A stretch of DNA of 64,000 nt from Okapia johnstoni (Eukaryota > Chordata > Mammalia > Artiodactyla > Giraffidae): positions 7,936,001 through 8,000,000 of the forward strand of contig CM044309.1 in the NCBI GenBank assembly GCA_024291935.2, read 5' to 3'. Numbering within the stretch: the stretch's first letter is position 1; every line of letters begins with the position of its first letter. The notes under the pieces are model-generated. The model worked only from the letters and a program-made list of their open reading frames with translations, made no database searches and was not told where the DNA came from. Positions 21,546 to 33,665 of the stretch are shown here, one piece after another. The position numbers and the translations under genes are program-made.

Positions 21546-22165
21546 GTGGGGAAAACAGAGCACAATAAAAAACAGAAACTGTATGGACTAACAGAAGTAG
21601 AAGCTATTAAGAAGAGGTGGCAAGAATACACAGAAGATCTATACAAAAAAGATCTTAAGAATCTGGATAACCATAATTGTGTGATCACTCACCTAGAGCC
21701 AGACATCCTGGAGTGTGAAGTCAAATGGGCCTTAGGAAGCATCACTATGTGCAAAACTAGTGGAGGTGATGGAATTCCAGCTGAACTATTTCAAATCCTA
21801 AAAGATGAGGTTGTTAAAGTGCTACACTCAATATGCCAGCAAATTTGGAAAACTCAGCAGTGCCCACTGGACTGGAAAAGGTTAGTTTTCATTCCAATCC
21901 CAAAGAAAGGCAATGCCAAAGAACGTTCAGACTACCACACAATTGCACTCGTTTCACGTGCTAGCAAAGTAATATTGAAAATCCTTCAAGCTAGGCTTCA
22001 ACAGTACATGAACCAAGAACTTCCAGGTGTTCAAGCTGGATTTAGAAAAGGCAGAGGAGGCAGAGATCAAATTGCCAACATCTGTTGGAGCATAGATAGG
22101 CCAGAGAATTAAAAAAAAATCTGCTTCTGTTTCACTGACTATGCTAAATCTTTTGATCTAAATCT
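21546..22165 (+). mobile_element. BovB RT segment, plus strand, 3'-truncated
   Basis: An open frame runs from 21546 to 22112 (188 codons) with KKRWQEYTEDLYKKDL, HLEPDILECEVKWALGSI, FIPIPKKGNAKERSDYHTIA, ILQARLQQYMN and GVQAGFRKGRGGRDQIAN. These are the RT fingers and early palm. The match fades after TTCACTGACTATGCTAAATC, before the YADD motif, where L1 sequence begins. No 3' tail is left. Confidence 0.88.
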
Positions 22166-23049
22166 TTATGATAGATTTATGTCTGACATAAATCACAGGA
22201 ATATCTTTTTTTAATATCTCTTCCACAACAATAGAAATAAAAACAAAAATAAGCAAATGGCACCTAATTAACTCAAAAGACTTTGCACAAGGAAGGAAAC
22301 AATAAACATATCAAAAAGACAATCCTAAGATTGAAAAAAATCATTTGCAAATGATGTGACCAACAAGGGATTAGTCTCCAAAATCTACAAACAGCTCACG
22401 AGGCTTAACATCATCAAAAGAAACAACCCAATCAAAAAATGAGCAGACGATCTAAAAAGACATTTCTCTAAAGAAGACATACAGATGGCCAAGAGGTACA
22501 TAAAAATATGCTCAACATAGCTAATTATTAGAGAAATGCAAATCAAAACTTCAGTAGCCACACCAGTCAAAATGGCCATCATCAAAAAGTCTGCAAACAA
22601 TAAATGCTGGGGAGGATATGAAGACAAGGGAACTCTCTTACACTGTTGGTGGGAATGTAAATTGGTACAGCCACTATGGAGAACAGTATGGAAGTTCCTT
22701 AAAAAACTAAAACTAAATCTGCCATATGACCCTGCAATCCCAGTCTTGGGCACTTACCCAGAGAAAAGCATAATCTGAGATGATGCCTGCACTCCAATGT
22801 TCATTGCAGCACTGTATACAATAGCCAAGACATGGAAGTAACCTAAATGTCCATTGACAGAGCTATGGATAAAGAAAAAGAGATACACATATATAATGGA
22901 ATATTGCTTATTCACTAAAAAGAATGAAATAATGCCATTTGCAGCAACATGGATGGGCCTAGAAATTGTCACCCTGAGGGAAGTAAATCAGACAGAGAAG
23001 GAGACATATCTTATGCCATCCCTTATATGTAGAACTTAAAGAGAATAGA

Positions 23050-23250
23050 GGGATTTCCCGGTGACATTAGTGGTAAAGAATCCACCTACCAGTGCAGGAG
23101 ACATGAGAGACTTGGGTCATGAAAGAGAAGGGCATGGCAACCCACTCCAGTGTTTTTGCATGGAGAATCCCATGGACAGAGGAGCCTGGCAGGTTACAGT
23201 CCATGGGGATGCAAAGAGTCTGACATGACTGAAGGGACTTAGTACACAGA
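23050..23250 (+). mobile_element. Bov-tA SINE inside the L1 3' region
   Basis: Head GGGATTTCCCGGTGACATTAG, then CACTCCAGTGTTTTTGCATG and GAGTCTGACATGACTGAAGG. A deletion removes part of the segment after the B box (CTTGGGTCATGAAAGAGAAG). Confidence 0.85.
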
Positions 23251-23574
23251 CAAATAGAAATGATACAAATGAACTTATTTGCAAAACAGAAAGAGACAGC
23301 TGACAGAGAATGAGCCTACGGTTGCCAGAGGGAAGGATGGGAGGAAGGGATAGTGGGGAAGGGATAATTAGGGAGTTTGGAATTCATATGTACACATTGC
23401 TATATTCAAAATGGATAACCGACAAGGACCTACTGTATAGCACTGGGAACTCTGCTCAATGTTATGAGGCAGTTTGGGTGGAGGGAGGTTTGGGGGAGAA
23501 TGGATACATGTATATGTATGGCTGAGTGACTTTTCTGTCCACCTAAAACTATCACAACATTGTTAATCAGCTAT

Positions 23575-23864
23575 GCTGGGCTGTACTTAATCTCTCAGTT
23601 GTGTCTGACTCTTTGCATTCCCATGGATTGCAGCCCACCAGGCTCCTCTATCCATGGGGATTGTCCAGGCAAGAATAGTGGAGTGGGTTGCCATGCCCTC
23701 CTCCAAGGGATCTTCCCAACCCAGGGATTGAACCCAGGTCTCCAGCATCACAGGCGGAGTCTTCACTGTCTGAGCCCCCAGAGAAGCCCATGAATACTGG
23801 AGTTGGTAACCTATGCCTTCTCCAGGAGATCTTGCCAACCCAGGAATTGACCTGGGTTTTCCTA
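23575..23864 (-). mobile_element. Bov-tA SINE with an extra partial unit, in the L1 3' UTR
   Basis: Antisense CTCTCAGTTGTGTCTGACTC to GTCTGAGCCCCCAGAGAAGC, followed by a second incomplete unit (AATACTGGAGTTGGTAACCT to CAGGAATTGACCTGGG). AATCAGCT occurs on both sides (23565-23572 and 23867-23874), and the L1 3' UTR continues after it, so this is one inserted unit. Confidence 0.85.
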
Positions 23865-23900
23865 ACAATCAGCTCTACTTCAATACAAAACAAACCCTTA

Positions 23901-23903
<3 letters not shown>

Positions 23904-23953
<50 letters not shown>
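23904..23953. repeat. (AT)n microsatellite, about 25 units
   Basis: A perfect AT run of about 50 bases at the junction between the tail of a plus-strand L1 and the cut end of a minus-strand L1. Confidence 0.95.
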
Positions 23954-23955
<2 letters not shown>

Positions 23956-26900
23956 AGTGCATCTGTGGTAGTGTGTCATTTAAGGCCTGTGTTTCCTTTT
24001 TGATTTTCTGTCTGGATGATCTGTCCATTGATGAGGGTGGAGTATTAAAGCCACACACCCCCACACACTATTATTGTATTACTGTTGATTTCTCTTTTAA
24101 TGGCTGTTAACATTTGGCTTATATATTGAAGTTCTCCTATGTTGGCTGCATATATATTTACAATTGCTATACTTTCTTCTTGGATTCAACCTTTGATCAT
24201 TATGTAGTGTCCGTCTTTATCTCTAACATTCTTTATTTTAAAGTCTATTTCGTTTGAGTGTTGCTTTTGATTTTTGTTTGCATGGAATGTCTTTTTCCAT
24301 CCCTTCACTTTCAGTCTGTATGTGCCCCTGGATCTGAGTTAAGACTCCTGTAGACAGCATATATTCATGTCTTGTTCTTGAATCTATTCAGCCAGTCTGT
24401 CTTTTGGAGCATTTAATCCATTTACGTTTAAGGTAATTGTTAATATGAATGTCTTATTGCCATTTTGTTAACTGGTTTGGATTTGTTTTTGAGGATCTTT
24501 TTTCTCCCTTTCCTCTTTTGTTCTCTTGTGGTTTGATGTCTATCCTTAGTAATGTGTTTAGGTTACTTTTTTTGTTGTGTGTATCTATTATAGGTTTTTG
24601 GTTTGTGGTTCCTATGAGATGTAGTAGTTTATCTATATGCTACTATATAGTGGTAGATATATAGTAGTATATCTATAACAGACGGGATGCAGTAATACTA
24701 TATCCCACTTGGAATAGTAGTCTATAGATAAACAAGGTTGTTTTAAGTTGTTGATCTCAGTAATTTCAAATGCATTTCCAATATTCTGCATTTTTATTCT
24801 CCTCTTCTCATGGTTGCTGAGTTTGATACCATCTTTGTGAGTGGAGGATGTCACATCTCCCCTTTATGATGGTACCAGTGAGCATCACCATTTGTAATTT
24901 TCTAGATTCTGGTTGCGGCCTCTTCTTTTCTTCCTAGAGAAGTTCCTCTAGGATTTGTTGTAATGCTGATTTGGTGGTGCTGAATCCTCTTAACTTTTAC
25001 TTGTCTGTGAAACTTTTGACTTCTTCATTGAATCTGAATGAGAGCTTTGCTGAATCGATTATTCTTGGTTGTAGATTTTTTTCCATTTATCACTTTAAAT
25101 ATATCATGGCACTTTTTTTCTGGCCTGCAGAGTTTCTGCTGAAAAATCAGATGATAACCTTATGGGGTTCCCTTGTATGTTATTTGTTGTTTTTCCCTTC
25201 TTGCCTTTAATATTTTTTCTTTATCTTCCATTTTTTTCAGTTTGATTAACCTGTGCCTCAATGTTTTCCTCACTGAGTTTATGTTGCGTTGGACCCTCTA
25301 CATTTCCTGGACTTCAGTGAGGGCTTCCTTTCTCTTGTTATGAAAGTTTTCAACTATAATCTCTTCAGATATTTTCTCAAGCTCTTTCTCTCTCGCTTTT
25401 CTCCTTCTGGTACCCCTGTGACGTGAATGTTGGTATGTTTAATGTTCTCTCAGAGGTCTCTGAGACCAGTCTCGTTTCTTTAACATTATTTTTTCTTTGT
25501 TCTGTTCCGTAGCAGTGATTTCCTCCATTCTGTCTTCCATCTCATTTATTCTCCTGCCTTAATTATTCTGCCGCTGATCCCTTCTAGTGTATTTTTCATT
25601 CCAGTTATTATATTATTCATCGCTGTTTGTTCTTAAATCTTCTAGCTCTTTGTTAAACATTTCTTGTAACATCTTGGTCTGTGCCTCCATTCTTTTCCTG
25701 AAATCTTGGATAATCTTGACTGCCATTACTCTGTATTCTTTTTCAGGCATGTTGCCTATCTGGTCTTCATTTAGCTATTCATTTGGTTTTTGCCTCATCC
25801 CTTCATCTGAAGCATATTTCTCTGTGGTCTCATTTTATCCAATTTTCTGTATTTGTGAGCTCCTTCCCACTGGCTGGAGGACCACAGCTCCTCATGTTTC
25901 CTGTGTCTGCCCTCTGGTGGGTGAGGCTGGTCCTGAGGCTTGTGGAGGCTTCCTGGTGAGAGGGTCTGGTGCCTGCCCACTGTGGGTGGAGCTGGGTCTT
26001 GTCCTTCTGATGGGCAGTGCTGTGTCTAAGAGTGTGTTTATAGGTGGCTGTGGGGTTAGTATGGCTTTAGGCACCCTGTGTGCTGATGGATGAGTCTTGT
26101 TCCCTTCCTGCTGGTTGTCTGGCCCGAGGCATTCCGGCACTGGAGCCTGTAGGCTATTGGGTAGAGCCAGGTCTCGATGCCAAAACATCAACCTCTGTGA
26201 GCGCTCACGCTGATCGATATTCTCTGGGTCCTCTGCCACCAGTGTCCTTTCCCTCCACCCCCAGTGAGCCACGCCTGACCGCATTCTCCAAGGAAACCCT
26301 CCAAGCCTTGTAGGTAGGTCCAGCCCTGGCTCCTACGGAGTTACTGCTTTGTGCTGGGTCCCAGTGGATGTGAAATCTCAGGTGCGCCCTCCAGGGATGG
26401 AGTCTCCATTTCCCTCCGTCCTGTGGAGCTCCTGCACTCAAGTCCTGACGGCCTCAAATCCAAATGTTTTGGGAACCCTCCTCCTGATGCCAGGCCCTCA
26501 GACGGAGGAGACTGACGTGGGGCTCGGGACTCTCACTCTTGTGGGAGAGACTCTGCAATATGATTATTTTCCAGCTTTGGGTCACCCACCTGGCCGGTAT
26601 GAGATATGACTATGTCACAAAAGCGCCCTTCCTACAATCTCATTGTGGTCTTTGAGTGTAAAATATCTTTCTTGGTAGGTTCCACTCATTTTTATGAATG
26701 GTTGTTCGGCAGTTGATTGTGGTTTTGGGTGTTTTTCTGAGAGGAGGTGAACTCAAGTTCTTCTACTCTGCCCTCTTTTCTAGAATTGAGGGTCTGTTTG
26801 TTTTCAGTCTGGATGCTTGCTGCTTCTCTCCTCAGTGTGTGCCAGCTGTTAGCCCCTTGATATGGAGTGGGCAGGGCCCATAGCACTTGCACACTTCTGG

Positions 26901-27865
26901 GAAAACCAGCACAGGGCCTGGCACCTGCTGACAAACTTCCCAGCAGCGGGCATTATCTGCCCCCTTCCAGGGCAGCGGGGACAGCTTCTGGTGCACGCCC
27001 GTGGAGCTCCTGGGAGCTGGTGCTTGGTGCACCCTCCCAGGTCAGTGGGAGGCAGGGCCCGGTGCCTGCTCATGCATATCCTGGTGCCAGGCGTTTCCAT
27101 GCCCTCCCAGGACAGAAGGGTCAGGGCCTGCCCCTCGCTCACGGGTCCCACAGTGCCTGCCTCTGGAGCCCACAGCGGCAGTGGTGACTGGCACCCACCC
27201 CTGAAATCCCGCAGGCGTTGTCTTGTTCCTGGGGAGGGCTCACATGGAAGCAAGCTCTGATGGTTGCTCCACCCGTCTCCTCCCGCTCTCCCAAATAATG
27301 GCGACTTGCCTCTTTGGTGGGCCCAGGAGTCTTCTGAATCTGCCTCAGCTGCCACAGGCCAGCCTCTTCAGGCTGTTTCTATACAACCAAAGCTGGTCCT
27401 CTCCCGGGGTCTGAAGCCTGAGTTTCAGCACCCAGCCCCAACCCGAGGCCCACAGACAGTGTCTCAGGGTGGAGACCTCAGGGCAGTGGTCCTGAGGTTT
27501 TGTGCAGATTCCTGTCTGTTTTGCCGGGCTCTCCCCCAGCCTTCGAAGCTCCCCCTCCTTCCAGTCTGGTCTCCCACCAGTGAGGAGACTGCCCCTGGTG
27601 CAGGGACCTTCTCTGCCTCACGGCTGTCTCCCTGGGGTGCAGGCCCCGTCCGGCCTCCTTCTTTTTCCTTTTCCCCTGCTTGGTTACATGGAGGGGGTTT
27701 GTTTGCTTGTTTGTTAATCTTTTTGGAAGTCTGAGGCCAGCATTTTCTTATCTTTTTTGAAGTCTGAGGTGAGCATCTGAGGTCATTCCACTTGAAGGTC
27801 TGTTTTTGACCATTTTGTGGGAGACAGTGAGCTTCACATCCTACTCCTCTGCCATTTTGATCCCC
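23954..27865 (-). mobile_element. L1 5' half: 5' UTR, ORF1 region and start of ORF2, minus strand
   Basis: Antisense landmarks are TTCTGTCTGGATGATCTGTCC and TTAATCCATTTACGTTTAAGG (ORF2 start), GAGTTTCTGCTGAAAAATCA, ACCTTATGGGGTTCCCTTGT, TTCAACTATAATCTCTTCAG and CAGAGGTCTCTGAGACCAGT (ORF1 side). A GC-rich 5' UTR of about 2 kb follows (25.85-27.86 kb). The 5' end, read on the minus strand, is GGGGGATCAAAATGGCAGAGG at about 27865, so the head of the element is intact. ORF1 is broken by stops. The 3' half is absent at 23954. Confidence 0.82.
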
Positions 27866-28898
27866 CTTTTATTCCTTATATTTCTTTCTAGTCCCAAGTT
27901 TTTTGTTATTTTTTGTAATAAGAAGAAATTACATTATAAAATAGCAAATCAAATTAATGTTAACATAAACCTAATTGCTACCTACTCGTGAGGGTCTGAC
28001 ATCTCATTTTTGTCTTAATTTATCTTCTGAGTTTTATTTATTCAGTTAAGGACTGAATCTAAGCCGATGCCTTGTATAGCATCAAACACACAGTCTGTTA
28101 TTAGTACATTTTAGATAATTATTTGAGGTGAGGGATAATAACCAGCAGATGAGAGCTTGAATTTATTGATTCGAAAGCAGAAATAATTATACGAGATTTT
28201 ATATGTACTTCTCAACCCTGTGCACATATTCATTGTATCCTGGTGAAACTCTCAACCACTTCATCTATAAGAAAAAAGAAAAGAAAAACCCATTATCTAA
28301 TAATGTGACTCACTCACTAACTGAATAATTATATTAATTCTTGGTTTACAGATTTGCAAACATTTTCTGCAGTAACTTAAACAACTAACTATCATTTGCT
28401 CTTTATATTTGTGAGACATTAATAATAAAATATTGCCAAGTAATTTTAATTTAATTACAATAAATTAGATATACAGTTGTGTTGTCTGATTTCAGATACA
28501 CTATCTCAAGGCTACGGTGCAACTGCGCTGATAAAGAAGAGCAGATTCCCTCAACTTTACTGAAATCTAGATGAGTTCCCTAATTCCATGTGTTTTTCTT
28601 TTTGATACAATTATTTGTCTTACTTTAAAAATATCATGTTTCTATTAAAGAAATGACAATGCAGTGAAAAATCACAGAAAATGAACCAGTCACATTTGTA
28701 TCTTTCATTTCTCTAACTGTACTTTCTCGGAATTTCAGGATAATGAGATCCAATACTGCAGAGGGTGATTAATATCTAGCAAAATACAGCAAGGTGTACA
28801 TTTTCTGTTTTCTAGGTAATAATTGTTTTTCATAGGCCCTCAGTCTTAGCTTTCTACTATTCTTTGAATTTTTTTTCAGTTTTCTCTTCTACCTCCTA
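27866..28898. other. AT-rich unique DNA, no gene seen
   Basis: No coding pattern. A weak MIR/L2-like patch may lie at 28060-28140. Otherwise nothing recognised. Confidence 0.4.
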
Positions 28899-28912
28899 AA
28901 GACTCCTGAATT

Positions 28913-29206
28913 CACAGAGGTAGAAAACAAACTTATGGTTATGAGAGGGGAAAGCAGAGAGAGAGAAAAAATGGGAGATTAGGATTGGCATATACACATT
29001 ACTATATAGAAAGTAACCAATAAGGACCTATTGCATAGCACAGGGAACTCTACTCAATACTCTATATTGGCCTATATGGGAAAAGAATCTAAAAAAGACT
29101 GGATATATGTATATGTATAACTGATCACTTTGTTGTACACTTGAAACTAACACAACATTGTAAATCAACTATACTCCAGTAAATTTAAAAAAAAATTAAA
29201 AATATG
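28913..29206 (+). mobile_element. 5'-truncated L1 3' UTR insertion with perfect 14-base duplication
   Basis: L1 3' UTR from AGAAAACAAACTTATGGTTA through AATAAGGACCTATTGCATAG and CACTTTGTTGTACACTTGAA to ATACTCCAGTAAATTTAAAA and an A-rich tail. AAGACTCCTGAATT is present identically at 28899-28912 and 29207-29220. Confidence 0.92.
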
Positions 29207-29396
29207 AAGACTCCTGAATTATTTTTGGCCCCTGTTTTAATGCTAGAGCTAGGGGAAATCAAAGAGAAAATAACCTAACTGGAGTCAGAAAAAAATCAAT
29301 GATATTTATGAGCCTACTTGGTAAGGACTCCTGGTTTTATATTCCGCTTACTTTGCGGCTTTCACTATGCCTTTCCCATTGTCTAAAGATTCTGAG

Positions 29397-29609
29397 GGAC
29401 TTCCCTGGTGGTCCAGTGGCTAAGACGCTGAGTTCCCAATGCAGAGGGGCCAGGTTCAATCCCTGGTCAGGGAACTAGATACCCTAGGTTACAACCAAGG
29501 GGTTCAAATGCCCCAACTAAAGATCCCACATGCCTCAACAAAGATCAGAAATCCTGTGTGCCATAACGAAGACCTGGTGCCACTAAATAAATAAATAGTT
29601 AACAAAAAT
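29397..29609 (+). mobile_element. CHR-type SINE
   Basis: Head GACTTCCCTGGTGGTCCAGT, B box GGTTCAATCCCTGGTCAGGG, tail AAATAAATAAATAG. Flanks AAAGATTCTGAG (29385-29396) and AAAGATAATGAG (29610-29621) form a slightly decayed duplication. Confidence 0.9.
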
Positions 29610-29621
29610 AAAGATAATGAG

Positions 29622-30192
29622 AAGAGAGAAGCTTGTGTTAAACCACTGTATTATGAGTAGGTGTTGATACAAAATGTAACAGAAGAGAAAAGAGAAAGTG
29701 TAAAGAGTAGCACCATAAAGAATGTGAGGAGGAAAGAAAGGGCTGCCAATATCAGCACACGTATAGTCTTGTTCATCTGGACAACACAGTGATGAGACCA
29801 CTAAAAGTACTTATGAAACTGAAGTCCCAATTTCAGTACAGTCAGTCCTCATATTGGCCAGTTACACTATCTGACTTGAGTCTGACTTGTTTCATTTCTA
29901 GAATGCCCAATAAAGCTCACTCAACCAAATACAGATGCCTTTGTAAATGTTAGCAGAAGGTAACAAGTGGGTTTGAATAATGAAATACAACTAGTCTGCC
30001 AAGAAGTCATCTCTACTATCAGAAGCTACATAGGAGGCCCTAATTTTTATTTCCTCTTTCTAAATGCGTGTTGGTCATTCACGTCCATCTTACCGATGTG
30101 TGGGCAATAACAGTATACCAGTTAGAAGATGCTAAATAAAGTATTTCGAATAGAACTGGCATTCTATTGATTACATGCGGTAGTAATGGTTA
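29622..30192. other. Unique DNA, no gene seen
   Basis: Nothing recognised. The open frame at 29583-29801 (minus) overlaps the SINE tail and has no family resemblance. Confidence 0.4.
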
Positions 30193-30202
30193 ATGGGAAG
30201 TT

Positions 30203-30614
30203 GGTTGTTGTTCAGTTGCTAAGTCGTGTCTGACTCTTTGGACTGCAGCACACCAGGCTTCCCTGTCCTTCAGTATATCCCAGAGTTTACTCAAACTCAT
30301 GTCCACTGAGTCCGTGATGCCATCCAACCATTTCATCCTCTGTCACTCCCTTCTCCTTGTCTCTCAGTCTTCGCCAGCATTAAGGTCTTTTCCAATGAAT
30401 CAGCTCTTTGCATCAGGTGGTCATAGTATTGGAGCTTTAACTTCAGCATCAGTCTTTCCAGTGAATACTCAGGGTTGATTTCCTTTAGGATGGACTGGTT
30501 TGATCTCCTTGCTTTCCAAGGGACTCTCAAGAATCTTCTCCAGCAACACAATTCGAAAGTATCAATTCTTCCACACTCAGTGTTCTTTATGGTCTAACTC
30601 TCACATCGTACATG
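30203..30614 (-). mobile_element. BovB 3' tail insertion, 10-base duplication
   Basis: Antisense GTTGTTGTTCAGTTGCTAAG, AAACTCATGTCCACTGAGTC, GCATCAGGTGGTCATAGTAT and GGTCTAACTCTCACATCG. ATGGGAAGTT is repeated exactly at 30193-30202 and 30615-30624, so this is a complete 5'-truncated insertion of about 412 bases. Confidence 0.92.
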
Positions 30615-30624
30615 ATGGGAAGTT

Positions 30625-32516
30625 AAGTGCAAATATTTTGTTGAAGTGTATTTTGTCCCAGGAGTGCAACTTAACTAATGCTAGGAACACTAGGATCTCA
30701 AAAAATTTAATTCAACAAAGATTGACTTTGAAAAACTTAGATAAACAGATAAAAATATTTGCCGTATACGTTATCTTGATAAATAAGGGATAGCGGATGA
30801 CAGGAACAACATGGGTAATTTTAATGGTAAATTTGAATTCCAGTTAGAAGAGAAATATTTTCCACTTTGCCACAGTACTAACAGTGTTAGAAGGTATAAC
30901 CAGTAATTATTGGAGTTGCAGGAAAAATGTAGGCTTGTACGCTATTGTACCTAGCCTTCCAATGTCAGTTTTTTCCCTACCCGATTAATCAGTGACTATA
31001 AAAACCAGATTGTTTCATTATTTCTGAGTTTTACAGTTTTGAAACATTCTCATTCTCATTGAACCCAATCACTTGAAGAAATACCGTGTGTGTGTGTGTG
31101 TGTGAATGTGTGTGTGTGATGTGGTGTTAATAACAAATAAGACTGAGAGAATTTGATTTCTCCACACATTTTTCTTCATCAAAGTGACCACAGACCAATG
31201 AACAATCCAAAGACCGTGATACCTTTAACATGTACACAACTAAAATATATCGGGATGCTTATCTGAGTTGCATGGAACATAACAAATGTGCATATGCATT
31301 GAAAAGTGCTATAAATTCTTGCCATGTAATTCTCTCTGATTACACTATATAGATTGCAACTATTAAGTTTTACACTATTTGTTACCTAAGAATGTTATGA
31401 AGAGATTTTTGTTGTTTTATCATTTTTTCTTTGTCCGAAAAATAAAATTTCATTTGTCTACAAAATGTACAAGAATAGCAGAAGGGACTATTTTTCCCTT
31501 AAGTGATTTAACCTTTTGGCCAAGACTATGTTCATATGTAAAACAGTGTACTATATCTTTCCGTTTCCAAGTTCTGTCTCAATTTCTTCACATATTCATA
31601 TTTGAGGGACAAGTCAACCCTATGAACATCTTTCAGTTCACATCTTCACAGTGGCTAAAAGGAGTATGCAAGTGAAGAAAAAATTAGCCCTCATTGACTG
31701 CCAAAAGTCTCTTCTGTATTGTTAAAAAAAATGTAATTGCATTCACTGATGACAAGTGTGGGTGCATTTGGCAGACAAGGGAAAAGGACTTTGCTGTGTA
31801 TCTGCTGTTCAAAAATTCTTCTCATTCTGCTAACACTTTTCCTCTTCATGTCATCAAAAATAATTTTTTACTGATTCTGTTGACACCTTCGTAAAGCCAG
31901 AATTTTTCTTACATCTCAGATGTAACTGTCTATCATGATCTTCATTCAAGTGTGTTGTCTGTTTTTTTTTATATAGAATATATGTAAAAAATACTTTATG
32001 AAACTAACAAGTTCAAGTTTTACTTTGCTTAAAGGATTTGAGTTCATATCTACACAGCCTTGGACAGGCAACACATTCATTTTCAACCTTCAGAAACTAA
32101 TTTTGTCTTTCTGGCTGGTTGTAACCTTAAAGCCATGTTTGTTAGCTTACAACATGAAGTGGTATAAAATGAGACAGTTTTAGAAGGTGAACGACTTTTG
32201 TCATTTCACTAGTGAAAGGGTGTCTTTGAGGATATTTTTAAGTTAAAAGAGATATAATCTACCAACAATAAAAATGGAAAAGATAAAGATTCACCACAGG
32301 TGGCTTTTATGTAATAGTTGTGTTCCTGAAAGTGTAATTGCAAACCAAATCATATTTTCCCATTGACTTGTTTTATATTTGAAACGTGTGTTTAGGACTC
32401 TTTTGCAAATGATATATTCAATTCCATCTTCTTGGAATAACTCTTGCTTCCCTAATATTTCTGATATCTGTATCTTTCACTAACTGGCCTCTTCATGAAC
32501 CTTTTATTACAAGTGG
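30625..32516. other. Unique AT-rich DNA with a GT repeat
   Basis: Contains the microsatellite at 31085-31118 and a TTTTTTTTAT run near 31962. No gene or dispersed repeat was recognised. Confidence 0.45.
31085..31118. repeat. (GT)n microsatellite, interrupted
   Basis: GT units 31085-31104 and 31108-31118 with an AAT interruption. Confidence 0.9.
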
Positions 32517-32706
32517 TGAAAGTGAAAGTGTTAGTTCCTCAATTGTGTCCGACTCTTTGCGATCCCACGGACTATAACCCACCAGGTTCCTCTGTTCATG
32601 AGATTTCCCAGGCAAGAATACTGGAGTGGGTTGCCATGCCCTCCTCCAGGGGATCTCCCTGACCCAGGATTGTGCCCAGGTCTCCCATTCTATCCCGTCT
32701 GAGCCG
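32517..32706 (-). mobile_element. Bov-tA SINE
   Basis: Antisense GTTAGTTCCTCAATTGTGTC, CGGACTATAACCCACCAGG and CCCAGGTCTCCCATTCTATC followed by GTCTGAGCC. The head is shortened. Confidence 0.88.
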
Positions 32707-33655
32707 ATAATTTCTTCTTTAGATCACAGCATATGGTTTTTGCAGCTTCTGCGATTAACTCCCATATTTTCCTTTCTTAGTTTCTAATAGAATTAAATGG
32801 AGGATTTTCTTACTGATAATCTCATGCATAAATTGGAATTAGAAGGTTAATAATTTCAGGGGGTTTGTGCCTTTGGAACCACATTCAACTAAAGATCATT
32901 CTGACTAGAAGAATCACCTGTCCAAAAAAAAAACCTAGTCAATAAAATTTTTTTTAAAAAAAGGTTGAAAAATAAGAGACAAAAGAAAAGCATAATATCA
33001 AGAAATAGGATTCAATTAATAGAAAGCCTGGCCATACACCTGTTAAATGAAAATTGTAGGACAACATGGTACTTCATGGAACTCATATAATGTGTGCCTT
33101 CTGAATCATTAAATCTGTAGATTGTCATTGATATATCTAGTAACCATCGCTACAAGTAGATAGCACCCAAATAAAACAAGTGCTGAATAGATTTTCATTG
33201 GCATTGACATGTTGCTAGATCAATTTTCTTATCAAAAGTTGCAGAACACAAGTGTTCTAGTTTGTCAGTAGAATTTTCCAGTGCTGTTTGCATGTGGTTA
33301 GTACGACCAAGGGAAACTTTGGAGCACAAAGGAATAGAGGGTTTCACTGTAAGAGATATGATCAAAATGCTACAACATGTCTCTGCCCTAGACACACAAT
33401 CTAGACAGGCAGCATAAGCGTACACAAATTAAATTTAGGAAAATATATTACTCAACAGAAACGTTGAGCTACAAGGTACAAAGCAAATACTGATTATAAT
33501 AAAGTGTGTGATAAAATAGAAAAAATTAATTTTAGTGCACCCACACCAACAGACATATCAAAATATAATGGCTTTCCACTCATACCAAATAGTCTGGCTT
33601 AAAACTGATATTAATTTTATTAATATGCTAATATTAATTTATATTGCAGTTAATT
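32707..33655. other. Unique DNA, no gene seen
   Basis: A/T homopolymer patch at 32922-32965. No coding or repeat family recognised. Confidence 0.4.
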
Positions 33656-33665
33656 AATTAATATT

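Larger units (their letters stand above)
22166..23902 (+). mobile_element. L1 ORF2 C-terminus and 3' UTR (artiodactyl type)
   Basis: Landmarks: GTCTGACATAAATCACAGGA, AAGGGATTAGTCTCCAAAAT, ACACTGTTGGTGGGAATGTA, GTGAAGTTCC-like TGGAAGTTCCTTAAAAAACT, TGCCATTTGCAGCAACATGG, GATAACCGACAAGGACCTAC and the end ACTTCAATACAAAACAAACC. Two Bov-tA SINEs lie inside it, and it ends in an AT repeat. Confidence 0.88.

Noticed and set aside
26849..27355. Long open frames on both strands in GC-rich DNA (168 and 132 codons) that look like a gene
   Set aside because: They lie in the L1 5' UTR, whose GC-rich, stop-poor composition gives chance frames. No family match or conserved motif is visible.
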